64,000 nt of DNA, taken from positions 62,001 to 126,000 of the forward strand of contig JAIUNI010000014.1 in the NCBI GenBank assembly GCA_020161935.1, given 5' to 3'. Below the pieces are notes generated by a model. That model saw only the letters and a program-made list of their open reading frames with translations, made no database searches and had not been told where the DNA came from. The position numbers and the translations under genes are program-made. Source of the stretch: Chloroflexota bacterium (GTDB lineage: Bacteria > Chloroflexota > Anaerolineae > Aggregatilineales > Phototrophicaceae). Shown piece by piece: positions 10,601 through 17,472 of this stretch (position 1 is its first letter; the number at the start of each line of letters is the position of its first letter).

Positions 10601-10889
10601 CGCCAATAATCAGCTCCATTACCAGAAATAAATTATTCTCGGTGTTATTGAAAGAAAGAACCCGAACGATATTCGGGTGGTCGAGGTGCGCCGCTGCCCG
10701 CGCTTCCTGCAAAAAGCGCTGTTGGAAGCTGGTTTGTGAGGCCAGATGCGGGTGCATGATCTTGATGGCGACCTGCCGCTGGAGCTTAATATCGGTCGCC
10801 TTATAAACAGCCGCCATGCCCCCTTGACCCAGCACCAGTTCAAGGCGGTAATTTTCGATTATTTTGCCGATCATCCCCTTATCTGGCAT
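4626..10889 (-). CDS. Giant transmembrane double Ser/Thr kinase with four FHA domains and an outer glycosidase-like domain
   Basis: 2087 residues. Kinase 1 (12-285) is complete: Gly loop GQGGMAAVY, Lys43, HRD 139-141, DFG 166-168. FHA1 340-440, FHA2 510-605 and FHA3 660-757 follow, each led by a DRLVFYS-like strand. Kinase 2 (786-1055) keeps Lys815 and HRD 911-913, but its Gly loop is IGQNSMTG and DFG is DFT (939-941), so activity is doubtful. FHA4 is at 1108-1205. A beta-rich part leads to one membrane helix (1467-1490). Outside lie TSP3-type DTDGDG calcium repeats (1520-1605), an SH3b-like domain (1635-1708) and a clan-A glycosidase-like barrel (1725-2087) with WNEPN (Glu1860) and TEFGW (Glu1991) as putative acid/base and nucleophile. 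This predicts a sensor: sugar or cell-wall binding outside, threonine phosphorylation inside. Its place after the eCIS genes and before FHA and PP2C genes suggests it controls eCIS assembly or firing (inference). Confidence 0.9.
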   Translation of the reverse strand: MPDKGMIGKIIENYRLELVLGQGGMAAVYKATDIKLQRQVAIKIMHPHLASQTSFQQRFLQEARAAAHLDHPNIVRVLSFNNTENNLFLVMELIIGGNLRQYVKRLHEDNKFVDYQEAIEIIRQLADGVDYAHRQGMIHRDLKPDNVILKPDPDGERLNYRPIVTDFGLAKLTSSGENAITDQQPIGTYPYMSPEQCLAENVDNRSDIYALGIMLYELAVGRLPYHPKNIAEAARMHAREPLTLPSAVQANFPPELEQIIVKSLAKDPNLRYQSARELLEALAALQKPVERKPVQQVVVVKSAASTNLEDTFSTDLSTAQMATQLPTVIDEDIPRADDDEPILFDRLVFYNRDLPTFTANFDKPVITIGRAPNRTVVLQGTLASRNHVQVERKPNGRYYITDMNSTNGVWLGSERLAPDSPVILNPGVTVRLGDYWMQLLLKPDVVQAAAPSIDDAAFDTNPEGDAAPALPPPPRDTHIFDDEIVTMGFDFPPKEKPRYTPPYLTADQMAYDRLVFYSEDEPTLTVKLDKDHLSIGRAKNRDIVLEGLGISRRHARIERMQDGAFYLTDLGSVNGITINDKHIPTNSPIRLTPEQTIRIGTYWMEYEPRRELPADAVLPLPSKLETSEFDLDAYATVVMPKPLPPEMPAFSPPPLSMEMRTADRLILYSEEHPIQMVKIDSEIIDIGRDDDQNIVLDGKRVSRRHARVEAKSDGNLYITDLNATNGTWVGDTLLVPNTQVQWEPDEIVRMGHYWMKFERGSRELDVFQGPEQKDSRGLVGKRIKNYRIDRFIGQNSMTGVYKATELPLERAVALKVMHPNLASQDALKQRFLQESRMLSRLDHPNIVHVLSYDNVDNELFMVMELITGISLRQYMNRLREQNKQVDLSEVVSLTVQLADGMHYAHQQGMIHRDLKPESVVLKTSAVIGPIVRYQPVLTDFTVAQQSATGEIFVTDKPDTDFPYMSPEQCLGERVDLRSDIYELGVLLYEMLIGRPPYQPRSIAEAVRMHAREPLQAPTDFREEIPDDLEKIVMRALEKNANNRYQTAGDLSRALQRTGVAISDEAGAGAARFTSAVVDNFATVLMPKPLSAFMPLVTRYPELGERTDVDRLVIYSDDFPTRVIPLDKNVFTIGRDPEMDIVLPSDKVSRRHLRLERGLNNTYRLLDLGSHNGTYVGNYKLIHNIGEIWEKSETLRIGNFWIRLEEAVDPDAGVYRRPRPAPVDGDFSTDGGAVAVVVPPPPPPPAELEKIGVSVNGTVLHVVPGSSTTLPIEITNRSDIVDHFRVEVVGLPPTWVTQPADTVYLLPSKRDTTSVTFHPPLNTTSSAGAHAFEVRVTARAQGITSPGVQGALEVQPFYNFISDLEPERLRGGRRTELLINNTGNTFATYTIQARDREQAVRFEMEGKQYTLAPGQSERITLRPVPKRRPWFGRPETYPFEITVSAVPQEQTLPQTQNGEVIVPARITGLMIGCMVLLLLLCIVATAIGLITAATNYSTNATATVVAASTFTSATATAMVEADTDGDGLSNIRETAIGTDPNLPDTDGDGLVDGEEVQVWRTNPLNRDTDGDSLIDGQEIKLGTDPLNRDTDGDGEPDNTDPYPLQRATPTPLPIPTIPGTSGDVCPGSPTPSQISVGIAGIVTEGGVANRVRSGPGKSNEIIGYMPPTTRFFVIGGPVCDPDDQIRWWEIDWNGLKGWTAEGEKDAYYLAPADGGGAGGTPAGMNVAPIVISDPPPMVAALKTDQMGIQLDWNVEDTGWRNVMTASKSLNMGWVKLQASWKALEPSRGQLGGEFAKLQAHVNEARASGYRVLLSIAKAPEWARTSRSEDGPPDDPAELARFISLLLAQIGPNVSAIEVWNEPNLMREWQGTLPFNGEGYMALFKPAYVAIRSYSASIIVISAGLAPADDTAVSVNDREYLRQMYRGGLANYDVRIGVHPFGWGNPPDVRCCNKIDGQGWDDKPQFFFLDTLADYRQIMLSYRHGAAKMWATEFGWGTWDGFSGAPPETWMAYNNTAHQAEYTVKAFQIGQALGFVENMFLWNLNFANPSSVGSGVEMAAYSLLMVDGAQNVSARASFDSFVSLRRQMQ

Positions 10890-11226
10890 CGTGCTTCCCT
10901 GAGTGCGGTGCTGGTGTGCTAAACATTTTTAGTCTGGTCGTTTCATAAACACGGACGCGGGTGTCGCGTCCTATAGTGTGTGCGTATTTTTTACTTACAA
11001 GGGTTTGCCGCCAGCAAACCCCTACAACATTTTCTCTTGGTAAGTTGGCGGTTTGCGCCGCATGAGGCTAAAGCCATCATGCTAACACCGGACAAGTCCA
11101 CTAAAGGGACTTCTTAAGTCTCAAACCCTCTGTATTTTCTTGGCGCTCTTGGCGACTTGGCGGTTCAATTGTCTTGATTTTGCGTCTTTGCTTCCTTGCG
11201 CCTTTGCGTTTTGTTATTCGCTCCGC
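10890..11226. repeat. Intergenic gap packed with four repeat types
   Basis: No gene. Contents: GGACGCGGGTGTCGCGTCC hairpin (about 10953-10971); GGGTTTGCCGCCAGCAAACC hairpin with GTAG on the minus strand (about 10999-11026); one copy of element B (about 11044-11116); and the CTTGGCGACTTGGCGGTTC / CTTTGCG strings (about 11137-11218). No promoter for the kinase gene stands out. Confidence 0.65.
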
Positions 11227-12147
11227 TTATTCTTCCTGCGGCTTCTTCTTCACACCCGCGCCGCCTTGCTGGACGACGTGCGTGAGTTCGTGCGCCAACA
11301 AACGCTGCCCATCGGATGAGCCGGGATTATACTCGCCTGAGCGGAAGAAAATATCGCTGCCGGTGGTGAATGCCCGCGCACCGAGTTCTTTATTCAGACT
11401 GTTGGATTCCGCGTCGGTATGCACATTCACGCCGCTAAAGTCACGCCCCATGCTGGACTCGAACAGTTCGCGGTTCACATCCGGTATGCTTTGGCCGCTG
11501 CCGGATTTGGCGCTGATGCGGCTTTCGATGTCGCTGCTCGCGTCGAAGCTGCCGCTTTTGTCGGCGGGCATCTCGTCGTCCTTGCGCTGGATACGCTGCA
11601 TTTGCAAGGGTTCCTCTTCCTCCGGCGCACGCTGGATACGCTGCATTTGCAGTTCTTCCTCTTCGGCTGCACGCTGGACGCGCATCATTTGCAGTTCTTC
11701 CTCTTCCGGCGCACGCTGAATACGCTGCATTTGCAGGGGTTCCTCTTCCTCTTCGGCTGCACGCTGGACGCGCATCATTTGCAGGGGTTCTTCTTCCTCT
11801 TCGGCTGCACGCTGGACGCGCATCATTTGTAGTTCTTCTTCTTCCGGCGCACGTTGCACCACATCGCGCTTCGTCATCACGCGGTCGGCTACGGCATCCG
11901 CTTCCCGCTCGTAAGCGTCATCCGCCGCGCCGACGGTCATCTTGGCCTGAATGGTCGTGCCGGTGCGCTGGTTGATGCTGACGCTGTTGTCGGCCAGCAT
12001 CCGTTGGAGGGCGCGGTTGCCCACCAACCGCTGCAACCGTGCCACATCGTTATGCGACCCTTCGGCGGTCGTTGGCGCGTTCTGGTCAGCCGCCGGGGGC
12101 TTATGACTGCTTTTCTTCAGAAGTTCTTTCATCTCGTGTTCGGACAT
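11227..12147 (-). CDS. DUF4157 (eCIS core domain) protein with VQRA/EEEE repeats and HELTH zinc motif
   Basis: 306 residues. The N-terminus carries LQRLVGNRALQRML (38-51) and DAYEREADAVADRVM (77-91), both usual in DUF4157 proteins. Residues 98-188 hold seven units of [VI]QR-A/K followed by acidic runs and Met/Gln (EEEELQMMR). The C-terminal DUF4157 domain (about 215-306) ends in HELTH (286-290), the metal site of a gluzincin-like protease; AHELTHVVQQGG is the family hallmark. DUF4157 proteins are a known marker of eCIS loci and are linked to cargo. Whether this one cuts, carries or chaperones a substrate cannot be read from sequence. It lies downstream of the baseplate genes and upstream of the kinase gene, same strand. 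The near-identical repeats suggest recent unit duplication. Confidence 0.9.
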   Translation of the reverse strand: MSEHEMKELLKKSSHKPPAADQNAPTTAEGSHNDVARLQRLVGNRALQRMLADNSVSINQRTGTTIQAKMTVGAADDAYEREADAVADRVMTKRDVVQRAPEEEELQMMRVQRAAEEEEEPLQMMRVQRAAEEEEEPLQMQRIQRAPEEEELQMMRVQRAAEEEELQMQRIQRAPEEEEPLQMQRIQRKDDEMPADKSGSFDASSDIESRISAKSGSGQSIPDVNRELFESSMGRDFSGVNVHTDAESNSLNKELGARAFTTGSDIFFRSGEYNPGSSDGQRLLAHELTHVVQQGGAGVKKKPQEE

Positions 12148-12369
12148 GATGCTGCCTCCAACCCCATCATAATTTGCTGCTGTTTTAATCGGATGAGACT
12201 CACCTCATCCCTATCTCAAATTTCTCTTTCTTGTTCCCTCCCTCGCTTGAGGGTTAGGGTTAGGGTAGGGGTTTCTTTCCTAAACCCTCTGCATTCTCTC
12301 TGTTTTCCTTGGCGTGCTTGGCGATTCGTATTGCTTTCTCTGTACCCTCTGCGGTTAATCGCCTTTTGA
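12148..12369. repeat. Gap with TTAGGG-like string and CTCTGCGG repeats
   Basis: 222 bases without a gene. A short GGGTTAGGGTTAGGG tract (about 12251-12268) continues the CCTCCCTCGCTTGAGG hairpin-type repeat. After it come CTCTGCATTCTCTCTG and TTGGCGTGCTTGGCGATTC strings of the common intergenic repeat. Confidence 0.5.
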
Positions 12370-13242
12370 CTAGGTTATCTCCAGCGTATAAGACGCAAAC
12401 GCCGGTTTCTGCGACTGAATCAAACGGTTCGCGACTTCGACATCCAGTTGGCTTTGAGCTTGGCTTAAGGGTAATCGTACCACGAAATGACACACCTCAT
12501 TCTCAATGATTTCGGGCTGCACCCCAAAGTACAATTCGAGCATCCGCTGCAACCCTGCCGGTGTTCCCCGCCGCATGAATAACCACCCGATCTGCCGCAT
12601 AATTTCGCGCTGGCGGTCAACCGGCAGCTCCGGCAGCAGCAGCATGTCGAACCAGCTTGCCATCCACTGGAGCCACGCTTGCGGTGCAATATCCGGCGAC
12701 AGGTACAAATCGAAGTTGTCGATCATCCAAATAATCGGGTTATAGATCGACTCGAAGATCAGCAGGTAGCGCCCCAGAAATTCGTCGTTGGCGTAAATGG
12801 CAGGGAGGTACTGCATCCACGTACTCTGTTCGCCAAAGGTATGCGAGGCCGGTTTCAACTTCTGCCGGTCGAGGGCTGGCAGCACCGCCGCCCGTACCTC
12901 TTGCGGCGCGGATAAGCCCGCTTCGGGATACACCAACTCCACAAACGTGAACAGGTACGGGCCGCAGCGGATGACATCACCCTCGTTTAGCACCTGCGGC
13001 ACACGCGACGGAATCCGCGCCTCGTTGAACCACACGCCGTTGCTGCTGTTCAAGTCCTCGACCAGATACTTATCGTCGTCGCGCCACAAAATCCGCATAT
13101 GCTGGCGGCTCAGTTCGCGGTGGTTCAGCACGAGGTTGTTATCCGCGCCGCGCCCGACGCGCAAACCCTGCCGCCCGACGATGATCTCATCGCGGTCAAG
13201 GTCTGGGCCGGTAATCTTAAATAAGGCTCTTATTTCATCCAT
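12370..13242 (-). CDS. FHA domain fused to phage tail protein I-like baseplate protein (eCIS)
   Basis: 290 residues. An N-terminal FHA domain (about 10-105) shows GRQGLRVGRG, SRQH (44-47) and NSSNGVW, the residues that hold phosphothreonine. The rest (about 135-290) matches the tail-I / TIGR02242 type: WMQYLPAIYANDEFLGRYLL, PQAWLQWMASWFD and RRGTPAGLQRMLELYFG. These proteins join the baseplate wedge to its periphery. It follows baseplate J after 78 bases and precedes DUF4157, so it is a structural gene of the particle. An FHA on a baseplate subunit would let the neighbouring kinase and phosphatase control baseplate assembly, membrane docking or firing. The domain fusion is seen directly; the regulatory role is inferred. 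Confidence 0.9.
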   Translation of the reverse strand: MDEIRALFKITGPDLDRDEIIVGRQGLRVGRGADNNLVLNHRELSRQHMRILWRDDDKYLVEDLNSSNGVWFNEARIPSRVPQVLNEGDVIRCGPYLFTFVELVYPEAGLSAPQEVRAAVLPALDRQKLKPASHTFGEQSTWMQYLPAIYANDEFLGRYLLIFESIYNPIIWMIDNFDLYLSPDIAPQAWLQWMASWFDMLLLPELPVDRQREIMRQIGWLFMRRGTPAGLQRMLELYFGVQPEIIENEVCHFVVRLPLSQAQSQLDVEVANRLIQSQKPAFASYTLEIT

Positions 13243-13320
13243 ACAAAACGTGTTTTCCTGTGGTTTTGGGCGTAGTTATTCACCGTACGCCCTTCCAAAC
13301 CGATGTTTGTTGTTAAACGG

Positions 13321-15297
13321 TTATTCAATGATGACGTTGTGCTGGTACGATACCACCACGCCATGCGCTGGTAACAAAATCTCTTGTGACTCGGCTCCCC
13401 GTGTAAACCAACGCTTGTCATAGTTAATCGGGTACAGCTTCACCGACCGGATGAAGGTCACACCCTCCACGCTGGAAAGCACCGCCATCACGTCCGAGAT
13501 GAACAGGTCACGCCCGAACGGCCAACCTTTGCCATCCACGCCGCCCACCAACGGGTTAATGAACTCGAACAGCCGGTTTTCCACCGCCTGCCGCACCTTT
13601 TCCACATCGTAGTGCTGGGCAGCCCGCAGCCGCACCTCGGTTTCGACCCACTGGTAAGCCGGTGGAACCACATGCAGCATGGTCGAAAGCAAACGCCGTT
13701 CATCCAAGTACACTTGAATGGTGTTCCGCAGTTCTTCGTTCAGTTCCAAGCTCTCTGGTGAGATAAACCCTTGCAGCCGTGGGATTTGGGGTATCGTCAG
13801 AATTTGGATTTCGCCCCGGTTGGTTTGCGGCGGCTGCAAACAGTGGACTCGCCCCACCAAACCCGGTGCGGCTTCCCGCGCCAAGTATTCGAAGTCACTG
13901 GTCGTCACTGCCCGTTGCAGCGTCCGTAGATAACCCGGCACCCGCATCTTGGCATACTCGATGTCCTCGGCGTTCTTGCCGCCGCTGGCCGAGATGCGGT
14001 TTGTCACCCGATCAATGTAGGGCAGGGCAGATTTCAACACCGTTAGCGTATTCGTCGCCACGTTGCCCACCAACCCACCGCCGTAACGGTAAGCCGACAT
14101 CATAATCATGGCGTTCTTGGCGGGCAGCGCACCGAAGCGGTGAACCGAGCCGTCCCGCTGCGGCATGGCCGGGCCAAAGCGCACTTCGCCCGTGTTGCTG
14201 TCAACCGTGTAATGCTTGTCATTCGCGGTTGAGCTAGAGAAGTCGGCGACTTCCTGCCAGCGTTCCACCCGCCCGTCTTCCAGCTTGACCACGAGGTAAT
14301 CCTCGGAGGCCGCCCGCGCGATGACCGGCTGATGTGCCAAGTAGAAACGCTGCCCCGGTGTGCCATCCGAACGCCCCAGCACTTCGTTGTAAACCCGCGT
14401 CACATTGGTGGCGCTGATCGTGCCGCCCCAGCTTGAGACTTCTAAACGGTTGATCTGTGGGCTGACGTTGTAAGTGGTTTCGCCGTCGTCGTAGTCCAAG
14501 CGTAACCGTACCCAGTAGGCAAGCTGGTCATTACGGCTGGCACGGCGCAGCGTCGGCAGATGCACGCGGATCAAGCCGCCAATGTTCAAGCCCAGCGTCG
14601 TATCATAATCGACATCTAGAGGAATCCACGCTTGATCGGTTCCGGCGCTCATCACTTCCCACACATACGGCGGATGTTTGGGGTCAATGCCCGCGCCTTC
14701 GGCCACATCCACTTCAAGCTGGATGCCGAGGATATGGTTGCTGAGGTCTTCATCAAAGCCCAAGTACAGCGCGTCGTTATTGGTCGGCGGTGATGAGGCG
14801 AACACCGGGAATTTATCAAACCCTTCTTGGGCGTTCGCCGCGTTGTGGATGGTGAAGCTGCGGCTTTCTTCCGCGCCGGAGCTGGTCATCAGGTGCTTGA
14901 GCTTCGGCACTTTGATGTCCATCGCGCCGTCGGTCGAGAAGATGATCGCCGGTTCGGTTTCCGTACGTGGTGTGGAAACTTCCGTCCCGTTGGGGATGGT
15001 CATCGGGTTCGGCTGTGGGGCGCTTAACCAGAACGTCACCTCGACGCGCGCCGGTTCTGCCTCTTGAAGCTGCATCCCCACCAGTTCCATAAACTTGACG
15101 AAGTGCTTATCCGGCACACGGTTCAGGCGGTACAGCACAATATCGGTCATCCACGCAAAGAGTTCAATGAGCGTGATGCCGGGGTCGCTGAGGTTATGGT
15201 CTGTCCATTCGGGCGTGTATAGGGGTATCCTCGCCCGCGCTTCTTCTACAATATCGTTAAAACTACGGTCGTCTAACCGTGGCGTTTCAAATCCCAT
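13321..15297 (-). CDS. Baseplate J-like wedge protein of the eCIS
   Basis: 658 residues from ATG 15297, chosen because AAGAAGG lies 9 bases upstream and MGFETPRLDDRSFNDIVEEA is the usual start of TIGR02243-type putative baseplate assembly proteins. A 61-codon upstream extension overlaps the gp25 gene and is not protein-like. Typical pieces: DHNLSDPGITLIELFAWMTD near the N-terminus, a beta-rich centre, and a gpJ-like C-terminal part with VPGYLRTLQRAVTTSDFEYL and FINPLVGG. Baseplate J proteins form the wedges that hold the hub and trigger sheath contraction. The gene starts 13 bases after gp25 and is followed by the FHA-tail-I gene, so wedge components are made together. It probably corresponds to Afp11 or Afp12; I cannot decide which. 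Confidence 0.9.
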   Translation of the reverse strand: MGFETPRLDDRSFNDIVEEARARIPLYTPEWTDHNLSDPGITLIELFAWMTDIVLYRLNRVPDKHFVKFMELVGMQLQEAEPARVEVTFWLSAPQPNPMTIPNGTEVSTPRTETEPAIIFSTDGAMDIKVPKLKHLMTSSGAEESRSFTIHNAANAQEGFDKFPVFASSPPTNNDALYLGFDEDLSNHILGIQLEVDVAEGAGIDPKHPPYVWEVMSAGTDQAWIPLDVDYDTTLGLNIGGLIRVHLPTLRRASRNDQLAYWVRLRLDYDDGETTYNVSPQINRLEVSSWGGTISATNVTRVYNEVLGRSDGTPGQRFYLAHQPVIARAASEDYLVVKLEDGRVERWQEVADFSSSTANDKHYTVDSNTGEVRFGPAMPQRDGSVHRFGALPAKNAMIMMSAYRYGGGLVGNVATNTLTVLKSALPYIDRVTNRISASGGKNAEDIEYAKMRVPGYLRTLQRAVTTSDFEYLAREAAPGLVGRVHCLQPPQTNRGEIQILTIPQIPRLQGFISPESLELNEELRNTIQVYLDERRLLSTMLHVVPPAYQWVETEVRLRAAQHYDVEKVRQAVENRLFEFINPLVGGVDGKGWPFGRDLFISDVMAVLSSVEGVTFIRSVKLYPINYDKRWFTRGAESQEILLPAHGVVVSYQHNVIIE

Positions 15298-15310
15298 ATA
15301 AGACCTTCTT

Positions 15311-15700
15311 TTATTGCGGCAGCAAATAATACGGATACACCAAGCTGCGCGGATCATGCTGATCTTTGAGCTTGTACTGAATATTAATAACGAGTTCACC
15401 CCGGTCATAATCGCCGAGGCTGACATCCACGACTTCGAGGGTGACGCGCGGTTCCCAGCGTTCGAGTGCTTCACGCACATAGCGTTCGGCGATGGCAGCC
15501 GTCTCCAAGTTGATCGGCCAGAATACGAGGTCGTGAATCAGGCAGCCAAATTCCGGTCGCATAACCCGCTCACCGGGAACGGTGTAGATAATGACGTAGA
15601 TCGACTGCCGGATCGCCGCATCATCTTCGGTGAGTACAAAGTGATTGCGGTCGCCCAAATGGGGCGGGAATGCCCAGCGCCGCCCGGTAATATCGCTCAA
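15311..15700 (-). CDS. gp25-like baseplate wedge protein (GPW/gp25 family)
   Basis: 129 residues, the usual length. Family hallmarks are VRQSIYVIIYTVPGERVMRP-like (seen as IRQSIYVIIYTVPGERVMRP), then EFGCLIHDLVFWP, and a C-terminal beta strand set (VDVSLGDYDRGELVINIQYKL). In T4 phage, type VI secretion and eCIS this protein (Afp9 position) sits at the wedge core and starts sheath polymerisation. The conserved EPR motif is present as WEPRVTLE. It follows VgrG by 18 bases and precedes baseplate J by 13, tight spacing that fits one transcript. Confidence 0.92.
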   Translation of the reverse strand: MSDITGRRWAFPPHLGDRNHFVLTEDDAAIRQSIYVIIYTVPGERVMRPEFGCLIHDLVFWPINLETAAIAERYVREALERWEPRVTLEVVDVSLGDYDRGELVINIQYKLKDQHDPRSLVYPYYLLPQ

Positions 15701-15718
15701 AATAACAATCCTTCTCTT

Positions 15719-17467
15719 TTAGTTGATGTTGACGATTGCGCCTTTTACTGCCATTGGGCCGCTGGATTCGACTTTGCCTGTCGCACCTTTAACCTCAAAC
15801 ATGCCGGTCGCGCTAACCGAAACCTGTGCGCCTTGCATCTTCACGTTGCCGGTGGCGGTCAAGTCTAAGTTACCGGATGCCGTCAGCTTCATATTCCCGA
15901 CGGCTTTAATGTCGATGTCGGCTTTGCTGTCAATCGTAATTTTCTTCGCGGTTTCGTCAAACTCGATTTTATCGCCAGCCAAGCCGATGATCTCAATCTT
16001 TTTGTCGCTGTCGCTGTCGGTGAGTTTGATGATATGCCCCAAGCGGGTTTTCATCATGCGGACTTCAACCTTACCGTTTTTAACCAGCGTACCAATCGCT
16101 TCCGGCGGCTTGTCCTTGCCGTTCCACACGGCACCGACGATGTAAGGAAAGTCAAAATCGCTGTGTTCAAACGCGACCAATACTTCGTCGTTCACTTCGG
16201 GTAGCCAGATTAGTCCCTGCGACGACCCCGCACCCGGCATACTCACCCGCGCCCAATTACTCTCCAGCGAGTCATCCAACCACGGGAACTTCACTTTAGC
16301 ACGTCCCATGCCGTCAGGGTCATTGTTGTTGGTCACGATGCCGATGACGATGCCACCCCACAACTGCTTGGTACGCTGTTCACTATGCGCCCTGTCAACC
16401 AGATCGGCCATCGTCTGGGCGCGCACCCCTTGCACCGTAAATTGGGTGATAAACGGTTCAGCCGATTGGTAAATGTGGCGAACGGTCGTCACGACATACT
16501 TGCCGCTGAACTTGGTACCAACCTTTTGAATATTGACCTTCACACCGGGTTTCAAGGCCGGATTGCCGAAGGCCGTACCGTCCGCTTCGAGGAAACCGGC
16601 GTTGATCTCATCCAAAATGGACTGCGCCATCTTGGTCGCTTCATCTTGGGTATGTACCGGATGCTGTACTTCCAACGCTTCGGCTTCGGAGAAGGCGCTT
16701 TGAGACAACGCGCCGCCCCAATTGTTGACACCGGTTGTCGGGGAACTGCTGCTGCTGCTGGCGCTGCCGATGATGGCTTGTTTGGTCGTTGGGTTCCAGC
16801 CGCGCACTTTGACGCTGCTGACCTGTTTCGCCAGCGACATACGCGGTTGGAAGCTCCACAACGAGTCCCCCCACACCAAGTTGGTTTCGGTACGGGTGGT
16901 CGATATGGGGCGAAAGTAGAGCTTCGTGTCGTCAATCAGCACTTCATAGCCGTTGCGCCGGGCGCGTTCGTGGATGAACACCCAATCACTGACCGCGTGT
17001 TGGAACACGTGCTTATGCAAGGTGGAGGTCGCGGTTACTTGGGGGCTTAAGCCGCTGCTATTGGCAATCTGCGAGACAATATCGCTGTCGGTCACATCAA
17101 CGAAGACTTTTGTTTTCGTCCCACGGTTCAGGCGGTGGCCTTTGTCGTAACCCCGTACCACCAGCATGGCGACAAAATCTTTGGTGAATTCGGGTTCAAT
17201 CGCGGTGATCTCGCCCTTAAAAACCGTTGATAACGCGCCGCTGTCATCGGGGAGTTTAATCTCTACAGCCGCGCCCGCAGCAAAGGTTGTTCCATCTGTC
17301 AGGTTCAGTTCTTCATCATGGAAGCGCAGGGTGAACATGCTCGGCAGATAAAGGCTCGTCTCGATTTCCGCCTCGTACAGCACATCCATGATGTCGTTGG
17401 TGAGGTCAGTTCCACCCACCTTGATTTCGATCTGCTTCACCCGGGTCTGCGGCGTATTGGCTGGCAT
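15719..17467 (-). CDS. VgrG-like central spike protein of the eCIS
   Basis: 582 residues. The N-terminal half (about 1-360) is the gp27/gpD-like hub (VKQIEIKVGGTDL, FTLRFHDEEL, VVRGYDKGHRLNRGTK). A Ser-rich stretch interrupts it near 237-243. Next is the gp5 OB-fold (about 365-455: LWGGIVIGIVTNNNDPDGMG, RVSMPGAGSSQGLIWLPEV, FPYIVGAVWNG). The C-terminal part (about 490-582) is a repetitive beta needle with alternating ASGN/TATGN units. It corresponds to Afp8/Pvc8: trimer hub and spike that pierces the target. No enzymatic extension is present. A separate PAAR tip protein was not found, so the needle may end bare or use a PAAR encoded elsewhere. It starts 5 bases after the LysM gene. Confidence 0.92.
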   Translation of the reverse strand: MPANTPQTRVKQIEIKVGGTDLTNDIMDVLYEAEIETSLYLPSMFTLRFHDEELNLTDGTTFAAGAAVEIKLPDDSGALSTVFKGEITAIEPEFTKDFVAMLVVRGYDKGHRLNRGTKTKVFVDVTDSDIVSQIANSSGLSPQVTATSTLHKHVFQHAVSDWVFIHERARRNGYEVLIDDTKLYFRPISTTRTETNLVWGDSLWSFQPRMSLAKQVSSVKVRGWNPTTKQAIIGSASSSSSSPTTGVNNWGGALSQSAFSEAEALEVQHPVHTQDEATKMAQSILDEINAGFLEADGTAFGNPALKPGVKVNIQKVGTKFSGKYVVTTVRHIYQSAEPFITQFTVQGVRAQTMADLVDRAHSEQRTKQLWGGIVIGIVTNNNDPDGMGRAKVKFPWLDDSLESNWARVSMPGAGSSQGLIWLPEVNDEVLVAFEHSDFDFPYIVGAVWNGKDKPPEAIGTLVKNGKVEVRMMKTRLGHIIKLTDSDSDKKIEIIGLAGDKIEFDETAKKITIDSKADIDIKAVGNMKLTASGNLDLTATGNVKMQGAQVSVSATGMFEVKGATGKVESSGPMAVKGAIVNIN

Positions 17468-17472
17468 CAGGG

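Noticed and set aside
12251..12268. Telomere-like GGGTTAGGG tract
   Set aside because: Only about two units inside a common intergenic hairpin repeat; no chromosome end is implied.
13321..15480. Longer start for the baseplate J gene
   Set aside because: The extra 61 codons overlap the gp25 gene and do not look like protein; AAGAAGG supports ATG 15297.
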